Program-made: the position numbers and the translations under genes
Shown here: one piece after another, positions 1 through 4,905 of the stretch
How positions within the stretch are numbered: the first letter of the stretch is position 1
Layout of the letters: every line of letters starts with the position of its first letter
Assembly (NCBI GenBank): GCA_034661035.1
Contig: JAYEKM010000021.1
Span: 1 to 9,613, forward strand
DNA length: 9,613 nt
Reading direction: 5' to 3'
From: JAGYLJ01 sp034661035
GTDB lineage: Bacteria > Patescibacteriota > Minisyncoccia > Phycocordibacterales > UBA12079
The notes under the pieces: generated by a model
The model's input: the letters and a program-made list of their open reading frames with translations, nothing else
What the model was told of the DNA's origin: nothing
Database searches by the model: none

Positions 1-208
1 AATCGCTAAAATATAAAATTACATAAACTCCATTAATTGTATTATTTACTCTTTTGTATATATCTAACTTATTTAATAAATTCTTTTCTAAATGTGTATT
101 TTTAGCTAACTTTGTTTCAATTATAGTACAATCAGCGGAACCTTTAGAAATTTTTAGATTAGATGAACCCCGACCATTTCCGACCTGTTTTAATTTTACA
201 AAATCCCC
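1..208 (-). pseudogene. PD-(D/E)XK nuclease-like C-terminal fragment, no start codon, cut by window edge
   Basis: Reading the minus strand from 208, right after a TAA at 211-209, one frame stays open for about 69 codons to the window edge, while the other frames I checked on both strands are broken by stops. The translation contains GNGRGSS, then GSADCTIIETKLAKN, then a KNLLNKLDIYKR stretch and VYVILYF. The D-x(4)-E-x-K pattern followed by an amphipathic helix and a hydrophobic strand is the layout of a PD-(D/E)XK nuclease core. There is no ATG, GTG or TTG in the frame before the motif, and the frame overlaps the last 13 bases of hsdM. It is therefore probably a decayed or frameshifted remnant, or uses a non-standard start such as ATT. 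It sits where hsdS would be expected, but I see no target-recognition-domain features. The nuclease assignment rests on motif pattern only. Confidence 0.5.
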
Positions 209-1653
209 TTAATCTCCTTCAAAACCTTTTCATTTTCCTTATCCATTTTCTCAATTTCTTTTATTATCTCCTTTGGTTCTCTGAGGACAGTTTCATCTTT
301 TTTATTGGGGTTTTTCACTGACAAATCAAAAGTTTTTTGATCTATATCTTTAATATCCACAGTCCAAGAATTTTCTGAATCTTTTTTATTCTTCTGTAAT
401 TCGACGAACTCCGCCAAGTCATTTTCATTTAATGGATTAGTTTTCCCAAGATTTCTATCAAGATTTAGTTGATAATACCAAACTTTTTTTGTTGGCTTTC
501 CTTTTTCAAAAAACAACACCACAGTCTTAACTCCTGCTCCTTGAAAAGCCCCTCCAGGTAAATCCAAAACTGTATGTAAATTACAATTTTCAAGCAACAA
601 TTTACGTAACGAAGCATCAGCACTACCAGAAGCACCATTACTTAAAAAAGTATTTTTAATTACAATTCCTGCTCGTCCTCCTGCCTTTAAGCTTTTAATG
701 AAATGCTGTAAAAACAAAGAAGCAGTTTCTCCTGTCTTAATAGGAAAGTTTTGTTGAATTTCTCTTCCGATACCAGCCCCAAAAGGTGGGTTAGCTAAGA
801 TTATCTTGTATCTATCTTTTTCTTGAATATCATTAATATTTTCTGCCAAAGTATTTACATGCTTTATATTCGGTGCCTCTACTCCGTGCAAAATCATATT
901 CATAATTCCTATAATATAAGCAAGGGATTTAATTTCTTTACCAAAAAAAGTCTTATTCTGTAAAATATCCATCTCTTTAGATGATAATTTAGATTTATTT
1001 TGTGTTAAATAATTAAAGGCTTCTACAAGGAACCCAGCAGAGCCACAAGCTCCATCATAAATAGTATCTCCAATTTTTGGATCAACTACTTTTACTATGG
1101 TTTCAATAAGTGGTCGCGGTGTATAATACTCTCCACCATTTCTCCCTGCATTTCCCATATTTTTAATTTTAGATTCATATAGATGAGAAAGTTCATGTTT
1201 TTCTTCATATAGGCGAAAATGCATATCGTCCACAGCATTCAAAATCTGTCTAAGCTTATAACCACTAGAAATTTTATTCTTTAATTCAGAGAAAATTTCC
1301 CCTATCTTATATTCAATAGTAGTAGTTTCTTCTGATTTAAATTTTTTAAGATAAGGAAATAGTTTATGATTCACAAAGTCTTTTAAATCATCTCCATCTA
1401 ATGCCTTATTGTGGTTTATTTTACCTTTGTTGTCTTTGGGGCAAGCCCAATTATCCCAACGGTACTCTTTAGATAAAATATATTCATATTTTTTACCTGC
1501 CAATTCTGCCTCTGTTTTTTTAGACTCTTCCAAGTCGTCAAGATATTTTAAGAAAAGAATCCAAGAAGTTTGCTCAACATAGTCAAGTTCCGTCCCACAA
1601 CCAGAGTCTGTTCGCAAAACATTATCAATATTTTTAAATTGTTGCTCAAACAT
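196..1653 (-). CDS. hsdM: type I restriction-modification system DNA methyltransferase subunit (M)
   Basis: This is an N6-adenine DNA methyltransferase, the modification subunit that works with HsdS (specificity) and HsdR (restriction). The 485-residue product has the HsdM N-terminal helical domain (about 1-150), the family motif GEYYTPR at 174-180, a SAM-binding motif I DGACGSAGF at 200-208 (usual form DxxCGSGGF; Ala replaces one Gly) and the catalytic NPPF at 288-291. A charged helical tail (about 455-485) is typical of HsdM C-termini. Length is near the usual 480-520, so it looks intact. The ATG at 1653 is preceded by a G-run but no AGGAGG-type site. A -10-like TAGAAT lies only six bases upstream, so a leaderless mRNA is possible. 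Neither hsdS nor hsdR lies within the window, and the sequence immediately downstream is a nuclease-like fragment. Whether a working system exists depends on genes beyond base 1. Confidence 0.95.
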   Translation of the reverse strand: MFEQQFKNIDNVLRTDSGCGTELDYVEQTSWILFLKYLDDLEESKKTEAELAGKKYEYILSKEYRWDNWACPKDNKGKINHNKALDGDDLKDFVNHKLFPYLKKFKSEETTTIEYKIGEIFSELKNKISSGYKLRQILNAVDDMHFRLYEEKHELSHLYESKIKNMGNAGRNGGEYYTPRPLIETIVKVVDPKIGDTIYDGACGSAGFLVEAFNYLTQNKSKLSSKEMDILQNKTFFGKEIKSLAYIIGIMNMILHGVEAPNIKHVNTLAENINDIQEKDRYKIILANPPFGAGIGREIQQNFPIKTGETASLFLQHFIKSLKAGGRAGIVIKNTFLSNGASGSADASLRKLLLENCNLHTVLDLPGGAFQGAGVKTVVLFFEKGKPTKKVWYYQLNLDRNLGKTNPLNENDLAEFVELQKNKKDSENSWTVDIKDIDQKTFDLSVKNPNKKDETVLREPKEIIKEIEKMDKENEKVLKEIKGIL

Positions 1654-1715
1654 ACCCCCATTCTACACCCCACCCCAAAAAATCTCCACCCCAAACCACC
1701 ACACTTTCAACTTTA

Positions 1716-1774
1716 CCCTGTTAAATCTTTTCTCCTAGAAAAGAGCAAAATCTTTGATTTTATATTTAACAGGG
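1716..1774. repeat. 59-base three-way-junction repeat, copy A
   Basis: Perfect 11-bp outer arms (CCCTGTTAAAT at 1716-1726, ATTTAACAGGG at 1764-1774) enclose two smaller hairpins: TCTTTTCT/AGAAAAGA with loop CCT (1726-1744) and AAAATC/GATTTT with loop TTT (1747-1761). A second copy at 9218-9276 has the same length and matches at 52 of 59 positions, with several changes in loops and junctions. It lies just upstream of hsdM in that gene's direction. Confidence 0.85.
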
Positions 1775-1789
1775 CCCCCAACCCCACTT

Positions 1790-1919
1790 AGAGGTCCAAC
1801 CTCCAAGGATTCTGTGGATAACTCCAAAATACCCAATGTTTCCAACTTAGAGCCTGTCTGCCGATGAAAAAGTTGTCGGCTATCGCATAGCCGACAGTCA
1901 ACTAAGAGGTTGGACCTCT
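1790..1919. repeat. 130-base nested inverted repeat
   Basis: Perfect 14-bp outer arms AGAGGTCCAACCTC (1790-1803) and GAGGTTGGACCTCT (1906-1919) enclose a perfect 10-bp hairpin TGTCGGCTAT/ATAGCCGACA with a 3-base loop (1874-1896). An AGTTG/CAACT pair extends the inner stem with a bulge. There is no ORF inside. It could be a MITE-like non-autonomous element or a structured RNA; I cannot name the family. Confidence 0.75.
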
Positions 1920-1938
1920 CAGCAATCTTAATTAACCC

Positions 1939-1973
1939 AATCCCTATAAAACCCCCAAGATTTTATAGGAATT
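1939..1973. repeat. 13-bp imperfect hairpin
   Basis: AATCCCTATAAAA (1939-1951) pairs with TTTTATAGGAATT (1961-1973) with one mismatch and a 9-base C-rich loop. It lies between the nested repeat and the terminator of the 2064-3086 gene. No function is assigned. Confidence 0.55.
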
Positions 1974-1997
1974 AGCTTTAAAAACCCTCTCTCAAAC

Positions 1998-2025
1998 AAA
2001 AACCGCGGGCTACCCCGCGGTTTTT
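1998..2025 (-). terminator. rho-independent terminator of the 2064-3386 unit
   Basis: A 12-bp stem, AAAAACCGCGGG (1998-2009) and CCCGCGGTTTTT (2014-2025), has a 4-base loop. On the minus strand it ends in a T-run followed by GTTTG. It lies 39 bases past the stop of the DUF4349-like gene. The A/T flanks are symmetric, so it could also act on plus-strand transcripts. Confidence 0.85.
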
Positions 2026-2031
2026 CCTTTC

Positions 2032-2060
2032 AACTTTATAGACCTTATGAACTTTTGACT
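2032..2060. repeat. degenerate 9-base GACTTTATA-type array
   Basis: The stretch reads as successive 9-base units AACTTTATA, GACCTTATG, AACTTTTGA. The same unit recurs in other gaps of the window (near 3399-3500, 7325-7402, 8911-8977). It lies between a terminator and the stop codon of the DUF4349-like gene. Confidence 0.5.
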
Positions 2061-2063
2061 ATC

Positions 2064-3086
2064 TTATTTCTTCCAAACAAACTTCACAAACCTCCAACCA
2101 TACTTACCGATAAACAAAGCTGCTAATAAATAGATAGCCACCTGAATCAACTTCGTAGCAAATGACAATAGTCCAACAGTCATTCTTTGCAACATCTCGT
2201 TAAATTCACGAACAAAACTCTTTAATTCCATCACCCATGAATCTTTAATGTATTCAGGATCAATAATTAAACTCTCATAAACAGCTACTGTAAAAGATGT
2301 ATATTTCAACTTATCCAACTGATCAGCTTTCCTTTGACTCAGCCTATCCAAACTATTTTTTGTATTCAACCTCTCGTTAGTTAATTTCTCAATCAAGATT
2401 ATTTTGTCATTAATGATTTTAGCCAAAGATTCTACATCTCTAGATTTTGTCGCCAATTGAGTAACTTCATCATAGGCTTCCTGAGCACTAGCTAAAGTTT
2501 CTTCTACCTGAGCTAATCTCTGAGTCAAAATTTCTTCTTCACTAGTAAAGTCATCAATCTGTCTCTTGATACTTTCCGTATTAATGTTTAGATCCTCTGG
2601 TTCCAAACCTCTGACAACCTCTAAAATTTCTTCCTCTCTGTCTTTCTCAACCTTAAACCTAAAGTTACAGGAACGGTCATTTTCATTTGAATTTTCAAAA
2701 ATAACATAAGTTTTCACCTTCAAATCCTTAACCTCACCACAAGTCCTCTCCAAATGACCCGTTTTGATATGAGCATAATACTCAGTCACTTCAAATTCCT
2801 CAGCCATGTCACCAGCAATATAACCATCATCCCAATCGGGCATGATATTCCTCATAGATAAGGACATCGGCGCTGAGGCCATCTCTTGATTCATCTTATA
2901 ATTCCCTCCATAACTAGGACCATTGTCATAACTCGGAGAAACATTAAAAGCAGTTCTGAAAGCAAACCCTCCCAAAGAAACGACTAAACCTAAGACGAAT
3001 AATCCGAAAATTGCAACTCCTGAAATTTTTAGAGCTGTCACCATATCAAACTTCTTAAACATTTTTTTAAACTTCGTTTTTGCCAT
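2064..3086 (-). CDS. DUF4349-like two-TM coiled-coil membrane protein
   Basis: The 340-residue product begins with a basic N-terminus and a first membrane helix (about 19-44). An extracytoplasmic globular part (about 95-165) with Cys116 and Cys140 follows, where DUF4349 proteins have their ligand-like beta domain. A long charged coiled coil (about 172-262) ends in YTSFTVAVYES, which matches the closing strand of DUF4349 domains. A second membrane helix (about 303-328) and a short basic tail close it. The order TM, beta domain, coiled coil, beta strand, TM fits DUF4349, whose function is unknown; a role in envelope organisation or sensing is inference. The ATG at 3086 lies 12 bases after the stop of the upstream zinc-ribbon gene, so the two are probably co-transcribed. 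No SD-like site precedes this ATG. Transcription probably ends at 1998-2025. Confidence 0.8.
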   Translation of the reverse strand: MAKTKFKKMFKKFDMVTALKISGVAIFGLFVLGLVVSLGGFAFRTAFNVSPSYDNGPSYGGNYKMNQEMASAPMSLSMRNIMPDWDDGYIAGDMAEEFEVTEYYAHIKTGHLERTCGEVKDLKVKTYVIFENSNENDRSCNFRFKVEKDREEEILEVVRGLEPEDLNINTESIKRQIDDFTSEEEILTQRLAQVEETLASAQEAYDEVTQLATKSRDVESLAKIINDKIILIEKLTNERLNTKNSLDRLSQRKADQLDKLKYTSFTVAVYESLIIDPEYIKDSWVMELKSFVREFNEMLQRMTVGLLSFATKLIQVAIYLLAALFIGKYGWRFVKFVWKK

Positions 3087-3098
3087 ATTTTTTATTAT

Positions 3099-3386
3099 TT
3101 AGTTATTAACCCCTTTTGATTTTTTAAAACAATCTACGCAAGTCAAATTATTAGTCGCTTTTGGTTCAAACGGTAATTTTGTAATCGGACAATCACACTG
3201 ACTACACTTCCAATCACCCTCAAACATTTGCCTTTCCCCACCATCTGATTTCGGAGCCACCTTACCTGAAGCATAACACTCCCGACAAGTTAAATTATTT
3301 GTCACCTTTGGCTGAAAAGGTAATTCCGTAATAGCTTTACCGCAACCACAACACTTCCAGTCCCCTTGATGCATTTGTTTTTCCAT
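3099..3386 (-). CDS. twin CxxC zinc-ribbon protein
   Basis: This 95-residue soluble protein is an internal duplication. Each repeat reads approximately M-x-x-GDWKC-x-x-C-x-x-x-IT-x-LPF-x-P-K-x-TNNLTC-x-x-C. Repeat 1 has zinc-ligand cysteines 12/15 and 34/37, and repeat 2 has 61/64 and 83/86, with an extra Cys at 13 and 66. The module is a CxxC...CxxC zinc ribbon. I have the impression that similar GDWxC...ITxLPFxP modules are common in CPR and some archaeal proteins, and binding to nucleic acid or protein is inferred. The ATG at 3386 has no SD; residue 5 is an alternative start and also lacks one. The gene is the first of a unit with the DUF4349-like gene, starting from a promoter predicted near 3527-3555 and giving a leader of about 130 bases that contains a hairpin. 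Confidence 0.8.
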   Translation of the reverse strand: MEKQMHQGDWKCCGCGKAITELPFQPKVTNNLTCRECYASGKVAPKSDGGERQMFEGDWKCSQCDCPITKLPFEPKATNNLTCVDCFKKSKGVNN

Positions 3387-3398
3387 AATATGTAATTA

Positions 3399-3500
3399 GT
3401 CTAAAGTCTGTAATGTCTAAAGTCAAAAGTTTTTATTCAGAAAAATTGCTTCGCGATTTTTCTGACTTTATGAACTTTCTAGACTTTATGGACCTTTAAC
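3399..3500. repeat. 9-base array flanking a hairpin (composite element 1)
   Basis: The centre is CAGAAAAATTGC (3438-3449) pairing with GCGATTTTTCTG (3453-3464) around a TTC loop, with one G-T pair. To its right runs GACTTTATG, AACTTTCTA, GACTTTATG, GACCTTTAA in 9-base register (3464-3499). To its left, TCTAAAGTC-type units run in the complementary sense (3399-3426). The same plan is seen at 7325-7402. The element lies in the leader of the zinc-ribbon gene. Confidence 0.6.
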
Positions 3501-3526
3501 TTGATTATTATTTTTTAATAATCACA

Positions 3527-3555
3527 ATTATATCACACACAACAAAAGTCTGTAC
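3527..3555 (-). promoter_or_regulatory. predicted promoter of the zinc-ribbon/DUF4349 unit
   Basis: On the minus strand TGA-TATAAT (extended -10, TATAAT at 3532-3527) is preceded at 17 bases by a poor -35 (GTACAG). The extended -10 makes it plausible. A transcript would start near 3520 and contain a GATTATTA/TAATAATC hairpin (3503-3523) at its 5' end. Confidence 0.5.
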
Positions 3556-3560
3556 AGACT
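3547..3560. promoter_or_regulatory. 14-bp perfect palindrome, operator candidate
   Basis: AGTCTGTACAGACT is a perfect, gap-free palindrome. It covers the -35 region of the leftward promoter and lies 24 bases upstream of the rightward TTGACA at 3584, so it is well placed to control both divergent units. The binding protein is unknown. Confidence 0.5.
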
Positions 3561-3583
3561 AAAACGTTAATTACTTTTTTTAA

Positions 3584-3614
3584 TTGACAAAAAGACAAAA
3601 AAGTTTACCATAAC
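3584..3614 (+). promoter_or_regulatory. predicted promoter of the secreted-protein gene
   Basis: TTGACA (3584-3589) is a consensus -35. CATAAC (3609-3614) is a 4/6 match to a -10 with a 19-base spacer. The same -35, the same spacer and the same following TGTTCTT (3624-3630, 40 bases from the -35 start) occur in the promoter of the ribbon-helix-helix gene at 4399, which supports the call. Confidence 0.5.
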
Positions 3615-3641
3615 AGTTAGGATTGTTCTTGTAAAAATAAA

Positions 3642-3658
3642 AAAGAAAGGAGGTGAGA
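3642..3658 (+). promoter_or_regulatory. start-less SD-like leader motif (STAB-SD-like)
   Basis: A 17-base purine motif contains GAAAGGAGGTGA, close to a perfect complement of the 16S rRNA 3' end, yet no start codon stands at a usable distance. The real RBS (AAGGAG, 3707-3712) lies 60 bases further down. The same motif with one change is at 7632-7648 ahead of the lipoprotein gene. Bacillus STAB-SD sites (cry3A type) look like this and protect mRNA 5' ends; that role here is inferred. Confidence 0.55.
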
Positions 3659-3719
3659 TTTAATTTCATTAGTGTTAGATTTAGATAAATAAAAAACCCA
3701 AACAAAAAGGAGATTAACA

Positions 3720-4334
3720 ATGAAAAAGTATCTACTCGTTCTGTTTTGCATGACTTTTGTTCTGGTATCTTTTAACTTTGCTATCGCCAAAAACGACAAA
3801 CAACAATGCACCACCATTCAAAGCGGCGAACTAATCGCCTCCGACGGATCTGTCATTACAACCGGCTATAACGACTGGGGTTACAATTATCAGGCCCACC
3901 TTTTCAACGGCGGTTACTGCGATGCCTATCGCGATGCCGCTTGGTGCCAAGATTACAGGGACGATAATCTAAAGATGAAATGGAATGAGGCCTGGTTGGC
4001 CAACAAAGATTGCGACGATGACGGGCTTCTCGACCGCCACTACGGCTTTGATTCTTATATCGGTTCCGGCGCTTGGTTAACTAACCACATGTCCGGAACA
4101 TATGAAGATGCCGACGGAACTCTCTGTACCTGGGTATACTTCGTGAAAATTGTCGCCGCCCCCGCCGATGCGTACCTTGAAAACAACTTTTGGTACACCG
4201 CCGACGACGAAGAAATCGGCCCGGCCATTTGGGGCTCATTTGCAATAATTCAGGAAATCAGCAATGACGCTTGTGTCGGCGAACACGGAGCCCAATACAT
4301 CAGTCCTGTCGGACCAGGGCTTGGAAAGTGGTAA
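3720..4334 (+). CDS. secreted Cys/Trp-rich protein with DxDxDG motif, function unknown
   Basis: The 204-residue product has a clear Sec signal peptide: a KK start, a hydrophobic core to about 20, and a likely cut after AIA at 23. The mature part holds six cysteines (30, 67, 76, 98, 136, 185), enough for three disulfides, and many aromatic residues. D97-C-D99-D-D101-G-x-x-D105 fits a calcium-binding DxDxDGxxD loop like those of EF-hand or dockerin repeats. I do not recognise a named family; it should act outside the membrane. The RBS AAGGAG is 7 bases before the ATG. It is monocistronic, with its own promoter (3584) and terminator (4357). GC is high for the window: 32 of 60 bases at 4021-4080, against 21 of 60 in the fusA stretch 5401-5460. 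This suggests transfer or a distinct expression class. Confidence 0.85.
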   Translation: MKKYLLVLFCMTFVLVSFNFAIAKNDKQQCTTIQSGELIASDGSVITTGYNDWGYNYQAHLFNGGYCDAYRDAAWCQDYRDDNLKMKWNEAWLANKDCDDDGLLDRHYGFDSYIGSGAWLTNHMSGTYEDADGTLCTWVYFVKIVAAPADAYLENNFWYTADDEEIGPAIWGSFAIIQEISNDACVGEHGAQYISPVGPGLGKW

Positions 4335-4356
4335 CAAGAACCTTTCTTTTTCACCC

Positions 4357-4389
4357 AAAAGGGCAATGCTTTACGCATTGCCCTTTTTT
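4357..4389 (+). terminator. rho-independent terminator of the secreted-protein gene
   Basis: A perfect 13-bp stem AAAAGGGCAATGC (4357-4369) / GCATTGCCCTTTT (4375-4387) with a 5-base loop is followed by further Ts, 22 bases after the stop codon. Confidence 0.9.
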
Positions 4390-4398
4390 AATTATTAA

Positions 4399-4429
4399 TT
4401 GACAATCTATTTAAAATCTCTACTATAAT
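4399..4429 (+). promoter_or_regulatory. promoter of the ribbon-helix-helix gene
   Basis: Consensus TTGACA (4399-4404) and TATAAT (4424-4429) are separated by 19 bases. Transcription would begin near 4436, just ahead of TGTTCTT (4439-4445) and about 43 bases before the ATG. Confidence 0.75.
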
Positions 4430-4437
4430 AAATAGAT
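4405..4437. promoter_or_regulatory. 9-bp inverted repeat across the -10 box, candidate autoregulatory operator
   Basis: ATCTATTTA (4405-4413) and TAAATAGAT (4429-4437) are perfect inverted copies with 15 bases between them. They bracket the -10 box and start site of the ribbon-helix-helix gene. Such proteins commonly repress their own promoter through paired half-sites, so this is the obvious candidate target. AAATAGAT also occurs at 7537-7544 in the lipoprotein promoter. Confidence 0.5.
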
Positions 4438-4478
4438 GTGTTCTTACCTAAAAAACTAACAGACAAAGGAGAGAGAAA

Positions 4479-4715
4479 ATGGGAAATTCAACCAAGCCAA
4501 GAGTGACCCGACGAATTAACATCAGGTTAGACGAGGCTACTTTTGCTAAATTAGCCAAGATGAAAGGTACTCATAAAGACCCCACCTTCACCCAAACCAT
4601 CCGGAGAGCCATCGCTACATTAGACTTTATTGAAAATCAAAAAGAAGAAAAAGACCTAAACGTCTACATCGGTAAAGAAGGAGGTAATCTCCAACAGGTT
4701 ATATTTGTAACCTAA
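4479..4715 (+). CDS. ribbon-helix-helix (CopG/Arc-like) DNA-binding protein
   Basis: This 78-residue protein has a basic N-tail, then RRINIRLDEATFAKLAKM: an alternating beta strand (about 11-16) and helix A (18-29). A turn (GTHKDPT, 30-36) and helix B (FTQTIRRAIATLDFI, about 37-51) follow. That is the ribbon-helix-helix plan, which dimerises and inserts the paired strand into the major groove. The acidic/polar C-tail (52-78) has no recognised domain. The RBS AAAGGAG lies 7 bases before the ATG. It has its own promoter and terminator and no toxin gene beside it, so it looks like a solitary regulator, not an antitoxin. A 9-bp inverted repeat over its promoter suggests autoregulation; its half-site in the lipoprotein promoter suggests a second target. 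The target assignments are inference. Confidence 0.7.
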   Translation: MGNSTKPRVTRRINIRLDEATFAKLAKMKGTHKDPTFTQTIRRAIATLDFIENQKEEKDLNVYIGKEGGNLQQVIFVT

Positions 4716-4752
4716 GTTTTTTAAATAATTTGTTATGTTAAATAACACAACA

Positions 4753-4780
4753 AAAAAGCTGACTCCTCTGTCAGCTTTTT
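4753..4780 (+). terminator. rho-independent terminator of the ribbon-helix-helix gene
   Basis: AAAAAGCTGAC (4753-4763) pairs perfectly with GTCAGCTTTTT (4770-4780) around a 6-base loop and is followed by CATTTTC. It begins 38 bases after the stop. Confidence 0.9.
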
Positions 4781-4810
4781 CATTTTCAATTTTATAAACT
4801 AAACAAAAAG

Positions 4811-4860
4811 TGGGTCGGCTTCCTAAATCAAAACCTTATTTTGATTTAGTCACCGACCCA
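4811..4860 (-). terminator. two-tier hairpin terminator of fusA
   Basis: TGGGTCGG (4811-4818) pairs with CCGACCCA (4853-4860), and inside CTAAATCAAAA (4823-4833) pairs with TTTTGATTTAG (4839-4849) around a 5-base loop, with a small internal bulge. On the minus strand the stem is followed by CTTTTTG. It lies 46 bases downstream of the fusA stop. Confidence 0.8.
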
Positions 4861-4905
4861 CCTTCTTTAATTTAAAATTTAAAATCTAAAATTTATAATT
4901 TCCTT

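Noticed and set aside
196..215. Programmed frameshift joining HsdM to the nuclease-like frame
   Set aside because: The bases before the HsdM stop do not form an X-XXY-YYZ slippery heptamer in the HsdM frame, and HsdM ends with a normal family C-terminus.
1716..1774. Integron attC site or simple rho-independent terminator
   Set aside because: The arms lack the GTTRRRY/RYYYAAC core sites at proper places, no integrase gene is near, and two inner hairpins with an AT-rich outer stem do not fit a terminator.
1570..1791. Plus-strand open frame across the hsdM start
   Set aside because: It overlaps the conserved HsdM N-terminus and a repeat, has low-complexity composition and has no RBS.
3617..3817. 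Minus-strand open frame over the secreted-protein signal sequence
   Set aside because: It covers the promoter leader and signal peptide codons of a better supported gene and lacks any recognisable domain.
4479..4715. Antitoxin of a toxin-antitoxin pair
   Set aside because: The fold fits, but a terminator follows directly and no partner ORF lies on the same strand.
4696..4747. Short inverted repeats AGGTTA/TAACCT and TGTTAT/ATAACA at the end of the ribbon-helix-helix gene
   Set aside because: Only 6 bp each in AT-rich sequence, one across the stop codon; chance is likely.
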